DNA of 64,000 nucleotides, taken from NCBI GenBank assembly GCA_007115705.1, contig QXEO01000152.1:2709870-2773869 (forward strand). The letters are read 5' to 3'. The notes beneath the pieces were generated by a model. That model was not told the origin of the DNA and did no database searches. It saw only the letters and a list, made by a program, of their open reading frames with translations. Positions 22,141-33,394 of this stretch are shown here, one piece after another. Numbering within the stretch: position 1 is the stretch's first letter; each line of letters starts with the position of its first letter. Source of the DNA: Dactylis glomerata (lineage: Eukaryota > Streptophyta > Magnoliopsida > Poales > Poaceae). A program made the translations under genes and the position numbers.

Positions 22141-22155
22141 ATGCCATGAAATGAC

Positions 22156-23596
22156 TACCGTGGCCTAGTGGTTGATTGCAATTAGTTTTCAGCATGTTGT
22201 TCAGGTTCAGAAAACAAGACTCTGTTCGTTGTTCAGTTAGGAGTTCGTTGTTCAATTGGGAGCTATTACTCCGTTGGAAATCCATTATTCTGTAGATTGG
22301 AGCAGTTCTCGGTCGTCGGCTAGGCGAGACTTCGCATCATCGACACCAAGGGAGATTGTCGATCGCAGATTCGCATCAAGGGATCGAAATTCATTCTGTT
22401 CTGTACACGGGTCCTCGTTCTTGTACACATGCGTCGTAAAAGTTTTGTGTTCGCAGTTTCAACCTCGTTGTATACACTATGAGCTATGTGAAGCCAAATT
22501 AATGGTGCATCTGTATTCTGTATATTGGTAGAGGTGGCTAAAATTACGGGATCTAACTTTGGCCTCTCAACCCCCAGGACGCTCATCATATAAATCAAAG
22601 ACGAGGGGGCAATGTGAAGTCTCGGGGCAAAGGCGCATAGTATTATTATGCTCACATAGTAGATTTTTTTTCCCTTTGTCAACGCTTTTTGGCCTTGGTT
22701 GTGGCTTGCAACACTCAGAAAATTTCTCCTTAATCAACGAAAATAACAAATCTTTTGCCTTATATTAAAAAACATTTTGCCCATATGTCCATGTTACGAA
22801 ATTCTCATGAAATCGTATGACAGTGATCACCCTCGCACATACTCTAACCTTGTGACAAGGTGATCACCCTTGCTTCTGTTTTCGCTGCTGTACTTGCTCC
22901 GGGTTGGCTCTCGAAACTGGTCTCCCAATCTCATTGTCATCACCTCTACTTCGCTTTTCACTTTAGGCCTCGCAAGTTGAAGAAATGGAATATAATACAA
23001 CGTAGAAATAAAAGGGGGCTAGTCGTGTGCCCAAAAGGAAAACAAATTTAGTCTTTTAGTTGAGTGGTGACCGCAAACCAGTCCACCAACACTTGACGGA
23101 AAAATATGTGTTTGGTGTTAACCATTGAGCGGTCAGGATCATCCTACAAATTACTAACATGGTGGCAAGTTTTAGACAGAAGAACTCGTCACTAGATTCT
23201 TGGGGCGGAATCAGCTGCCACCTGCATCAAATTTAGATGGTGGATGGTGGTTGCGCACATGCATGTTTGGCGAAGCATGCAGCCGGCAGAGTGGACAACT
23301 CGACAATTGGTCACTTTGTCCCTTTTCTAAATCGTGACCATACCTGATTGTTCGGATCCAAGTGAGAACTTGAACCTTAATTTGTACTCATTCGCCCGCC
23401 GTATCTAGCTATGTCTTATGTCTTGTTGCTGCTAAATATACACAGATAAAAGCAAAAGATAAATGCACATGGCTTCACCTTTTGCATCTCAAAATTGCCT
23501 ATGCGCATCTTTCGGCTACATGTCCGCTCATATTTTAACCGTCGCCGCAATAGCCGGCATGATTGTAACATCTGTCTCAAGAGATTGTAACATCTG
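22156..23596. other. Non-coding stretch, no gene seen
   Basis: Lies between the MULE and the LINE. It does not resume the P450 sequence. At 22195-22255 GTTCGTTGTTCA-type words repeat. At 22800-22870 GTGATCACCCT occurs twice. At 23561-23600 GATTGTAACATCTGTCT occurs twice just before recognisable LINE sequence. Nothing else is supported. Confidence 0.45.
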
Positions 23597-24271
23597 TCTT
23601 CATCTGGTTTATCAGCTGTTAACCAAGCCAGTAAGTCTTTCAACTATGAGCAGGGAGACAATTTTGATCAGGACCAGGAAGGGGACATTCAAACAGAGAC
23701 AACAACTGCTCTGCCGCATGTTTCTGTTCCTATCAACTCTCAAAAAGCCCCCACCTGGGGTCCTGTTCAAGCTGAAAGGCAGAGCGCCAGAATTCAAAGT
23801 GTTGCTAGGAAAACTGTCTTGGACATGGCTAAAGACCTAAAGAAGAAGAAACTTGACATCCAGGTTCCTAGTAAATTCTAAGGTATCGCTTCCCATAACC
23901 CTTTTGATATTCTGCAGAAAAGTTCTTTAGTTAATATGGCACAAAAATTTGGAGCCCACATTAATAATGCCTCTGAATCAGATACCAGTGATTTCAAACT
24001 GGCTTCTAATTTAGACATAGACTTTAAACAACATTTGACTCCAGAAAATGTGCTTACTCATTTTGTTGGGGAGATTTCTCCCCATAACACTAAAGGAATG
24101 TCTGTGGGACAATCTCCTTCAGTTGCTTATACTGTTGATTGTTTAGGATCTAACTCACCTGTCACTCCTCTACACCAGAACATAGATGAGGGATATGATA
24201 GTGAGAGAGAATGGATCAAAGTTTGCAAACATAGACGGGGCAAGCACCCTAGGAAAATTGTTTTTCAATGA
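23597..24271 (+). pseudogene. LINE ORF1, C-terminal part
   Basis: The frame is open from about 23597. It contains KAPTWGPVQAERQSARIQ and DLKKKKLDIQ, which fit the tail of plant L1 ORF1 RNA-binding proteins. TAA at 23879-23881 interrupts the sequence where SKF is followed by GIASHNPF; the frame then continues unchanged through a Ser/Asp-rich part to a basic end (KHRRGKHPRK) and TGA at 24269-24271. That stop overlaps the ORF2 start as ATGA. The RRM-like and zinc-knuckle parts expected upstream are absent. LINE ORF1 proteins coat the element RNA. Confidence 0.7.
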
Positions 24272-24827
24272 ATAGTCTCTCTTGGAACATTAGAGGCATT
24301 GATGCTGTAGGAAGGAAAAAATGCATTCATGACAACCTTGCTAAAACTAGGCCTTCTATTGTTTCTTTTCAGGAAACTAAGAAAGAGACCTTTTCAGTCT
24401 CCTACTTAGATTCTATTAGTTTAAATATTAATTTTTCTTGGAATTATCTCCCAGCCAAAGGCTCTGCTAGAGGCATACTTGTTGGGATTGATTCCAATAT
24501 TTTTGATATCATTGCCTGGGATATCAAAAGTTTCTATGTTTCTTGTGTTGTTAGAAACAAAGTTGATAGTGTAGTATGGAGACATGTCTCTGTTTATGGC
24601 TCTCCATATGAGGAAGGAAAAGAGGAATTTATCTCTGAACTTCATTCGATTTTCCTAGACACTAAAATCCCCACTTTAATTAGTGGTGATTTTAACTTGG
24701 TTAGATTCCAGAAAGATAAAAGCAATGGAATTGTCAATCAAAAATGGTGTGATAAATTCAATGCTTGGATAGATATTTGGGGCCTCTTGGAAGTTAAACT
24801 AGGTAATCGAAAATTTACCGGGGGGAA
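24268..24827 (+). pseudogene. LINE ORF2, endonuclease domain
   Basis: Starts MNSLSWNIRGIDAVGRKK, with the Asn of the AP-endonuclease fold. It continues with SFQETKKE (catalytic Glu), VYGSPYEEGKEEF and LISGDFNLVR (the GDFN motif). It is interrupted at 24827 after FTGG by element A. In the undisturbed LINE the next residues would come from 41596. The domain nicks target DNA to prime reverse transcription. Here it is cut before the C-terminal SDH motif, which lies at about 41702 on the other side (LGSDHTPL). Confidence 0.9.
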
Positions 24828-25123
24828 TGATACGTCTCAAACGTATCTATAATTTTTGATGCTCCATGCTTGTTTTTACACCATTTGCCTTGTGTTTCGT
24901 TACACTTCGTGGCGTTTTTATGCGATTTCCAGAAATAACCTATTGATAAGATGCCACAATGCCAGTTCCCTATTTTCTGCTGTTTTTGTGTTTCAGAAAA
25001 GCTACACAGGAAATATTCTCAGAATTGGACGAAACAAGTTTCAGAACTCCTATTTTTCCCGGACGAAGGATGAGGACCGAAAGAGAGCCGGAGGGGGGCC
25101 AGGGGCCAGCCTCACACCAGGGC

Positions 25124-25149
25124 GGCGCGGCCCAGCCCCTGGCCGCGCC
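25124..25149 (+). promoter_or_regulatory. GC-rich hairpin upstream of the LTR TATA box
   Basis: GGCGCGGCC, 8-nt loop, GGCCGCGCC: a perfect 9-bp stem. Equivalent hairpins occur in the LTRs of C, D and B. Confidence 0.6.
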
Positions 25150-25197
25150 CCTATGTGGGAGGAGCCCCTGGCAGCCCCCTAACGACGCCCCTTCGCC

Positions 25198-25206
25198 TAT
25201 ATAAAG
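25198..25206 (+). promoter_or_regulatory. TATA box of element A
   Basis: TATATAAAG after CCCCTTCGCC. The same frame CCTTCGCCTATA occurs in the LTRs of B, C and D, 45-60 bp downstream of the hairpin. Confidence 0.65.
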
Positions 25207-26274
25207 CCTCAGGACGGAAAACCCTAGGGGAGTCGGTAATTTTCCAGAAAGAGTTCCGCAGCTCCGCCGCCGTCGACAAATTTCGGGGGACAGAAGTCTC
25301 TGTTCCGGCACCCTGCCGGGACGGGGAAGTGCCCCCGGAGCCATCTCCATCGGTCTCCATCGCCGTCTCCGCCGTCTCCATCGACCTCACCGCCATCTCC
25401 ATCTCCATCAACCTTGCTGTCTCCTATGATGAGGAGGGAGTAGTTCTCCCTCGGGGCTGAGGGCTCTGCCGGTAGCTATGCGATTCACCTCTCTCTCCCA
25501 TGATGTGATCTCTATGTGATCGTGAGCTTTGTATCTAGTGGAATTGGTAGATATTATTATTCAGATATTATGCTACTCCTATGCTTTATTATTGTACTCT
25601 CCGGAGATACCTCGTATCATGGTGTAAAGGTGACTAGTGTGTGCATCATGTGTATCTTTTTGGTTAATGTCTCTATGAAATGTTGATGTTTGTTGGAACC
25701 ATCTAGTGCGTTCACGGTGATAGTGTGGGACAATCTAGTTCGGGTACATACGGACTTTGAGGAGTGCTTCGTAGCCCTACGCATGATTAGTGTTCGTTTT
25801 CCATTGGAGAACTGTTTTGAGTTGCATATTGCTGATAGTATCTATTGGTTCAATTATGTTATATTTGTTGGGAGTGTGTCCACTAGTGAAAGTATGATCC
25901 CTAGGCCTTGTTTTCAAGCATTGCACACCGTTTACTTCCTGTTTTTTTACATATTTTCTCGGAGCGATACTTATTTCATATTACAGTTACTACTTATAAT
26001 CATCACTACTACTTGTATTTCACTATCTCTTCGCCGAACTAGTGCACCTATACATCTGACAAGTGTATTGGGTGTGTTGGGGACACAAGAGACTTTCTGT
26101 ATCGCAATTGCAGGGTTGCTTGAGAGGGATAGCTTTGACCGCTTCCTCCATGAGTTCGATAAACCTTGGGTGATCCAATTAAGGAAAACTTGCTGCTGTT
26201 CTACAAACCTCTGCACTTGGAGGCCCAACACTGTCTACAAGAACAGACGCGTGCGTAGACATCAAGCTCTTTTC

Positions 26275-26292
26275 TGGCGCCGTTGCCGGGGA
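26275..26292 (+). other. Primer binding site of element A (tRNA-Asp type)
   Basis: TGGCGCCGTTGCCGGGGA, 10 nt inside the LTR. It is complementary to the 3' end of plant tRNA-Asp(GUC), from memory of that tRNA. Confidence 0.85.
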
Positions 26293-26404
26293 TGTAAGGT
26301 AAAGGGTACTCGCATCCTCCTGTGTGAGTGCTCGGAGTTATTTCCTTTAGATTCTGCAATTATATCTTTTTGTTTCTTGTTTTTATTTTCACTAGTTAGG
26401 CTTA

Positions 26405-26708
26405 ATGGAAAACAAAGAGTTCTTTAGTCTTTTTCCTGAGTTTAGATTTGAAGAGAAAATTGAAAAACCTTTGGAGCTTATTTTGCATAGCAATGTTATT
26501 AGTACGAATGCTTTGAATCCCGTTATTGCTAATGCTATGGAAAAGTCTAAGCTTGGAGAAGCTGGTTTTGTTAAGCATGATATTTTTAGTTCCCCAGCTT
26601 TAGTGGAGAAAGTTTGTTCTGATAATATTTTATCTCCCATATGTGATGTTTCTAATGATGCTTGTGCTCCTCATCCTTTTAAAATACCTACGAAGATTGT
26701 TGAACGTG
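26405..26708 (+). pseudogene. Element A gag-like ORF, first 101 codons
   Basis: Starts MENKEFFSLFPEFRFEEK. The N-terminal segment is acidic and is shared with the ORFs of C and D up to LSPICDV. After that A alone continues with a DACAPHPF segment. The frame is cut at 26708 by the solo LTR, whose TSD ACGTG is 26704-26708, and continues in frame at 28327. No enzymatic motif is present. The shared N-terminus suggests a particle or targeting function, which is only a guess. Confidence 0.8.
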
Positions 26709-28321
26709 TGATGATGCTAAGTTGACGAGGAGCTGATGCCTCTGATGGCGACCAGACTGTCCTTGTGCGTGGTGAATAACCAGCCCGTTGGGAACCCCAA
26801 GAGGAAGGTATGATGAGTGCAGCAGCAAGTTTTCCCTCAGTTTAAGAAACCAAGGTTTATCGAACAGGAGAAGAGAGACAATGACGACTGAAGGTGTTGT
26901 GGAACCTGCACACACACAAACAAATACTTTGTTCCCAACTTGCGATGAGGTTGTGAATCTCACCGGTTTGCTTGAAACAAAGGTTATGTGTGTATCGAGT
27001 GGAAAACAATATAGTAGGCGAGTAAAGTAAACAGTACGAGTAAAGTAAACAGGTGATAGCAATATGATGTAAATAGGACCGGGGTCCACAGTTCACTAGT
27101 GGTGTGTCTGCATAGATAAAATAACACATGCTGGGTAAACAAATTACAGTTGGGCAATTGATAGAATAAAGATAACGTGATATGTCAAGAAGATCACTAT
27201 GAGATTTACTCTGGGCATTACAACAAAATACATAGACCGCCATCCAACTGCATCTATGACTAATAATCCACTTGTGGTGAATCAATCCGAGAACTCCACA
27301 AGTATTAAGTTGCGAACAACAGATAATTGCATTAAGCAAAGTGTGTAATGTAAACAAAGCATATGCCCTTGAGCATATGAATGTTGTTTTCTCCCTAGTA
27401 GCAACAGCACATCTACCACCTTAGAGGTTTCTGTCACTCCCCCAGGTGAAATAGAGATATGAACCCACTATCGAGCATAAATACCCCCTCTTGGAGTCAC
27501 TAGCAACTACTCGGCCAAGATAGCTACTAACAACGGAGAGCATGCAAGATCATAAACAACATAGAGATAACAAAAGATAATATTCAGTACAGCAACTTAA
27601 TCATAAACACCAATATTCATCGGATCCCAACAAACCAAACATGTAGAATTACATAACGGTGATCTCAATCATGTATGGCAGCTCATGAGATCTAAACATG
27701 AAGCACATAGTGGAGAAGACAACCATCTAGCTACTGCTATGGACCCATAGTCCAAGGTAGACTACTCACTCATCGCTCCGGAGGCAAGCATGGCGATGAA
27801 GGAGACCTCCGGTGGCGATTCCCCTCTCCGGCAGGGTGCCGGGAAGAGCTTCTGGACCCTCCCGATCTTTGGGTCGACGGCGGCGGCGGATCGCGATGTA
27901 TTCTGGAAAACTGATCGGGCCCTTAGGTTTTTCTCGTCGAGGGGTCTTTATAGGCGAAGGGTCGATGTCAGAGGAGGGACCAGGCACCCTCACACGGGGG
28001 TGGCGCGGGCCAGGGGCTGGCCGCCCCGCCCCTGTGTGTGGGGCCCTGGTGGCCCCCCTCCTACTTCTCTTTGGATCTCTGGAAGCTTCCGGGTAAAATA
28101 AGACTTCAGGAACTTGTTTCGTCCAATTCCGAGAATATTTCCTGTGTATCACTTCTGAAACACAAAAACAGCAGAAAACAGGAAACTGGCACTGTGGCAC
28201 TTGTTAATAGGTTAGTTCCGGAAAATGCATAAAAGTGCCACTAAGTGTAACGAAACAATAGGCAAATGGTGTAAAACAAGCATGGAGCATCAAAAATTAT
28301 AGATACGTTGGAGACGTATCA
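26709..28321 (-). mobile_element. Solo LTR of the element-B family, 1,613 bp
   Basis: On the minus strand it starts TGATACGTCTCCAACGTATC (at 28321) and ends CATCATCA. TSD ACGTG at 26704-26708 and 28322-28326. It matches the LTRs of element B along its length in inverse orientation (for example the ATGGACCCATAGTCCAAGGT region at 27740 against 58110-58130). A single LTR with an intact TSD is the product of LTR-LTR recombination. Confidence 0.92.
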
Positions 28322-28326
28322 ACGTG

Positions 28327-30545
28327 TTAGGGATAACTACTATTTAGGAGATGGAACTGTCCATCCTGGTGACCATTTGTTTTTTATACATGAATTATGC
28401 GAGTTGTTCCAGTGTGCAGGTATTTCAATGAACCAAGTTAAGAAGAAGCTATTCTCTTTATCACTGAAAGGCAGAGCTGAGGAATGGTATCGGTTGCTTG
28501 AAGATGGTCCATCTATTGCATGGGAGGAAATTGTGCCTCTCTTTTATTCCAAGTTTTATCCTCCAAGTGAAATTCATAAAGATCGTAATCGGATATATAA
28601 ATTTTGGCCTCATGAGGGAGAAAGCATTGCCCAAGCGTGGGGAAGATTGAAGTTACTAATGCACAAATATCCTATTCATGATCTTCCTCGTAATATTGTT
28701 ATTAATAATTTTTATGCAAGGCTTTCAGGATATTACAAGGATTATCTAGATGCATGCTTTGATGGGTCTTTCACAAGCAAGGATGTTGACACCAAGTGGG
28801 ATCTGCTTGAAACAATTCAAAACAATATTGAAGGTTGGGATAGCGACAAAGGTAAAGGATCAGGTATGAATTACGAGTTTGATTGCATTTAGTCTTTTGC
28901 TGAAACTGCTAATTTTCAAGAGCTTAGTGCTAAATATGGTCTCGATCCTCAAATTATGGTTGATTGCTTTAAAGCCTTTGCTTCCCATATGAATGTTCCT
29001 AAAGTAAATGGGGACGTGTATCATGAACCTTTTAAGGACACTTGTATAGAAAGTGATATTGTTATTGATGATTGCAATGAACATGCTCAAACTTCTAAAA
29101 GTCCTATTTCTTATAAGCATGTTAATTTTTGTGGAATACATAGACCTTGTGAACAGAGTTACAACAAGGAAGATTATTGCATCACCCACGCAAATGAAGA
29201 AACCAGTATGTGGCTCAAGGATCTAGATGTGCTTGGTGAAAGGGTTTGTGAGCTTTATCCTTTTCTTTGTGAACTTTGCGGTAAAAAGGGTCACTTTAAT
29301 TTTCAATGCCCAATTAATCAAACGAGTACCGCAAATTTGTATTGTGATGATAAGATTACTTTCAATCAGTATGATGAGCTTACTTTGTTTTTGAATTGTG
29401 AAGAGATATCTAGAAAGATTTCTTTGGTTGATATGAGAGATGTTGACATTAATAGCACCCTTCGTGGTTGTCGTCTCTATTGTGCTAAAGATTGCCTCAT
29501 AAATACTTACTTACAAGATCTTATAAAACATGATGTTTTGCCAAGCTATGACAGGACTAATAGATGTTTCGATTTTATTAATAGAGAGGAGGAATCCTCC
29601 AAAGTTTCTTATGTTATTCCTGTCAGCAAACCAGATTATGTGGAGAAGATGCCTTTCCCTCCTAAAGAATATGTGGAGAAGATGCCCTTCAAGTCTCTCC
29701 CTCCTAAAGGAGAGAGTAAGAAGAGTATGAAGAAGAAGAAGAAGAGGAGTAAAAGGCGAGAGAACACGGTATCTTCCCCTAAGTATTATGATCCTGCTAT
29801 AGATTATGATAATTCTGATTGGGATGATGTTCCCATGCCTGTTACCTATGTTAGTGATCATGATTGGGAAAAGCACTCTACTTTTGATATTGAAAATCTT
29901 TTTGGTACCAATTCTAAGGTTAATAATTGTTGTACCATTAGTGTTATCCATGTTCCTTCTTATGATGATATGTTTGATGAGTATGCTTTGCGAAATAGTT
30001 GCTCTCTAGCTTGTGATGATACTAAACCTCTAGTTTATGATGGTTATGATGATGGGTATAATATTTTCAGTTCACCTACTTTTAAGGAGAAAATTAGTTA
30101 TGATTACAATATGCCTCCTATTTTTGATGATTATGGTGATGAGAATAATTATTCTGTTGAATCTGCTCCTACTACGATTGTTCATGTGGGGAGTATTAAT
30201 TCTTTTATGCATGTGGCTCATGATAGGGAAGCTCTATGTGATAGTTATATTGTTAGTTCTATTCATGATGCTACTGAAAGTTATTATGAGAGAGGGAAAC
30301 ATGGTTTGATGGATCTCAACAATATTGAGTTTCCCCTCTTTATGTTGCAATTCTTGAAGTTGTACTTATTTTGCCTTCCTATGCTTTTTGCTTTGCGCTT
30401 TTATGACTTGTCTCTTTACAAGACTATTTTTCATAGGAAGTGGTTTAGATTTAAATGTGTTCCATACTTGCTTTTTTATGCTCTCTATTGCTTTAAGTTC
30501 CTATATGGCGCCTTTGCCTCAAGCTCTTATATGGCGCCCACATGA
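28327..30545 (+). pseudogene. Element A gag-like ORF, remainder, one in-frame stop
   Basis: Continues from 26708 in frame; the two parts make 841 codons. Residues about 105-290 form a retrotransposon gag core (FSLSLKGRAEEWYRLL; ESIAQAWGRLKLLMHKYP; NFYARLSGYYKDYLD). TAG at 28890-28892 interrupts it, and the same frame then stays open to 30545. A CCHC zinc knuckle, CELCGKKGHFNFQC, lies at about 29268-29309. It is followed by a Lys/Arg-rich segment (KKSMKKKKKRSKRRE), a Tyr/Asp-rich segment and a hydrophobic C-terminus with FPLFMLQFLKLYLF and HRKWFRFK. There is no protease or RT. The last about 190 residues are what C and D retain. Confidence 0.85.
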
Positions 30546-33389
30546 GCATCTTTGCAAATTATTGCGCCTAGCTCAAAGGCGTTAAAGAAAAGCACTCTTG
30601 GGAGATAACCCAATGTTTTATTTCCAGTACTTTTTCTTTTATTTGAGTCTTGGAAGTTATTACTACTGTAATAACCGCTCCTTATCCTTTTTATTTCATT
30701 GTTGTGCCAAGAGAAGCCTCTAATTTGAGTGAGGTAAAGATTTGGGGATGTTGCTGTCCTGAAACTGTTTTCGGTGCTGCACCGTAAAAATTCGCAAAAA
30801 TTATCTGTATATCTTTTGGACCTGCGATTTCTTCTGCATATGCCCCAGGTTATAAACAAACTTTCATTAGTTGAACACTTTTTGATTTGAGCAACAGAAA
30901 ACCCCTTAAAAAATCGGCCTTTATCAGCTGTTCTGTTTTGACAGATTTCTGCCACTATTCGTTTTTGCCGCTTTATCGCTTTCTTTTTTAGTTCTTTTGA
31001 TCACGGAACTTTTGGGGAAGTTGCTACAGTAGTATATACTTTATATGTGGTGGTTTTGGGTTGAAACTTGAAGCATAAGAGGTTGATTATATGTTATGCT
31101 TACACTAATGTTGCTAATAGATTTGTGTTTAGTTTTGTATGAAGGAAGTTTTAAGTGTAGGGATTGGAGAATGATGAGATGAGTTGAAGAATGGACAAAA
31201 GCTCAAGCTTGGGGATGCCCATGCATCACCCCAAGAAATATCCAAGAAGTACAAGCGTCAAAGCTTGGGGATGCCCCCGAGGCACCCCTTCTTCATCGGC
31301 AAAAATTAGGTCACCTTTCAAGACACTATATTTTTATTGCTTCATGCACTATTTGTTTTTCTTGGAGTGTCAGTTGTTTTAGCTTTCAGTATTAGTTTAG
31401 TTTAGTTTTCTTCAATAAATGGTTAGATAACATCATGTTTCTTTTGGAGGATATGAACTCGCTTTTCATTTGCCAAGAACACTCTAGTTTTCACTCTTAT
31501 CGTTCAACGAGTGTTCTTCTTTTTTTAGAACTGCGTTTAGTTTTCGATTTTCGCCTTGATATGTGTTCAGATCTTGTTAGATCTTTTCATCAAGGTGTAT
31601 TTTTGCCTCTGATCTTTATTGGTTTTCATCAAAAGAGGTGTTTATAATTTTTTTGAATGGTGTTAGAAAAGAGAAAAAGCTTTATGCAAAAAAGTGGTAC
31701 AAGAAGGAGCTTATGTAGACTGCGGCTTAGGCTTTTTAATGTCATGCTTGATGTCTTTTTGATAGTATTCTTAGTGGTTTTGCTGTAGCATGACTTGTCT
31801 CAAATAACTGAGATTGCTTAATGAGCATTTGAAAAAAATTATGCGTTGTTTTTATCGTTTGGAAGCATTATTTTGGTTTTCTCCTTGATGCTTTATTTGG
31901 GTTGACTTGGCGCATGCTCACACATGTTAGACTCTTACAAAGTCGCCAATAGCCTTTATGATCATTTAGTTTTTGACTTTTGATGCCATCTTATGCTTCT
32001 TTTAATGTCGCTTTGTCGCTTTGCATGATTATGGCCATTATTGCTCTCTTAGTTGGTCGCTCCCAGTCTTTTGCTAGCCCTCGCCTTGTACTGAGTATGA
32101 GCTCTACTCGTGCATCCAACTCCTAAAAACCAAAGTTTTCCAAAGTGTCCACCATACATACCTATTAGCAATTTGCTATTCCAAGTAAATTTGACTTGCT
32201 TTTATCTACTCTTCAAATTAAACTCTTACCAGTGTTATGCGAAAATTGGTCAGTAAAGCTCTCACGAACCGGAAGGCACACTTTACTTTTTCTCGTTCTT
32301 AAAAATTTGACATTGTGTTCTCTTATGTTGAGTTGTTATGCTTGCAAGTTGTAAGTTGGATACTATCCCAACCATGCTGTCATGGGGCAAGCTTTCAATA
32401 TTGCACTTCTTATTTGAGTTGATATCGTGATCTTTTGTTTATGGATGCCCGCGGTGTGAAATGAATTGGGAATCTTGCAGGATCATGGAGTTTGTATATG
32501 TGTTAGGGAAACGCCTGGGCCGCCAATCTAAGCCATGCATAATTCATGGTGGAAATTTGCAGCATACCCATAGTGGACATTCGACGACGCATCTCAAAAT
32601 AAAAAGCTAAACAAATGGTAAATAAAAGAGATGTCGAGGTGTTCATTGTCTGCTTATCCTGTCATTTTGATGTGGGCTTGTTCCATGTCATCGGGCACGG
32701 AGGTACCCCGTTGACGGTTCTCGATGATACGTATATACTTACAATGACAAGAGCCTTGCTTGGGACTCTAAGTAAAGTAGCATGAGGTTTGGGCACTCGT
32801 ATTCACGGGACACGAGGTTTTCAACTTATGATTTGTCAAGCATATGCATCATAATTGTTCTCGCATTAACTTTAACCATTCAAGATGCTTATGATGGGGG
32901 CAATGAGAGCTCAAAGCCGGTAAGTACCATAATTTTTAAAGGTTTATAAAACTTGCAATCACTGCTTCCCTCCGTGAAGGGCCTTTCTTTTACTTTTATG
33001 TTGAGTCACCACTTTCTACCTTTATGCACCATTAAGAGAGCATAATTGTCATTCTGAGTATAATGTGCATTGTCCCAAAGTTTTCATTGATTGATTCATA
33101 ACTATGGTTTCACTTGTTCTTAAATTATTTGTATCTAGTCGCCCTCTTAAACTTGAAGGTGTCCTATGCATTTATGTTTTGCTCTCCATGAAGGACAAGC
33201 TGAAAACCATTTGTATGTTTTTCCTTATGATTTGAACACACGTTTGACTTTCATTGTTCCATTTTCACGATCTTTTGTTTGTGTTCTATTTCATGTTATA
33301 ACATGGTTGCTAAGTTTCTTCTATCAAGATTATGTCTTTCATGCCCATGTTTTAAGTTCTTATGATCCCAGCACTCAATGCTTTCATAG
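30546..33389 (+). other. Element A non-coding 3' region
   Basis: About 2.85 kb without a long ORF, conserved with element B. It starts with GCGCCTAGCTCAAAGGCG, a short stem, and GGGAGATAACCCAATG. It contains two copies of the polypurine-tract-like AAGCTTGGGGATGC (31205-31218 and 31261-31274). Such long non-coding tails are usual in Athila-type non-autonomous elements. Element C is inserted at its right end. Confidence 0.75.
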
Positions 33390-33394
33390 ATGAT

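Larger units (their letters stand above)
4900..22155 (+). mobile_element. Mutator-like element (MULE) with FAR1-type transposase
   Basis: The outer arms are inverted copies of one another. CATATGCTGTGAACTAGGCC... at 4959-5008 returns in reverse complement at 21593-21642, and both arms carry palindromic GGGCATTTGATCAAAGTGCC units outside that block. Between them lies a transposase gene with a FAR1-type DNA-binding domain, a MULE transposase core, a SWIM zinc finger and a zinc knuckle. The element is interrupted by a 12.8-kb Gypsy element (6766-19585) and a Stowaway MITE (21659-21816). Without these it is about 4.3 kb. The outer ends are set by the arrays and are uncertain by tens of bases. I could not find the expected 9-bp TSD. 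Confidence 0.75.
24828..26264 (+). repeat. 5' LTR of element A
   Basis: Starts TGATACGTCTCAAACGTATC and ends GACATCA. It holds a GC-rich hairpin (25124-25149), a TATA box (25198) and a CCATCTCCATCGG-type low-complexity block (about 25345-25410) in the presumed untranslated leader. The open frame over its second half is incidental: all related LTRs share it only loosely. Confidence 0.92.

Noticed and set aside
25690..26427. 245-codon plus-strand ORF in the element A 5' LTR, with shorter related frames at 34624, 39639, 40896, 45599 and 50693
   Set aside because: It covers LTR sequence, PBS and leader. The related LTRs differ by stops and frameshifts, so it is chance openness.
29511..29951. 146-codon minus-strand ORF over the element A gag-like ORF
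   Set aside because: Shadow of the real frame. Its Ile/Arg/Leu-rich composition is what antisense of Asp/Tyr-rich codons gives.
31191..31382. Small ORF (63 codons) repeated in the tails of A, C and D (also 36569, 47680)
   Set aside because: It lies over the duplicated PPT-like motifs and, in B, the frame is changed. DNA-level conservation explains it better than coding.
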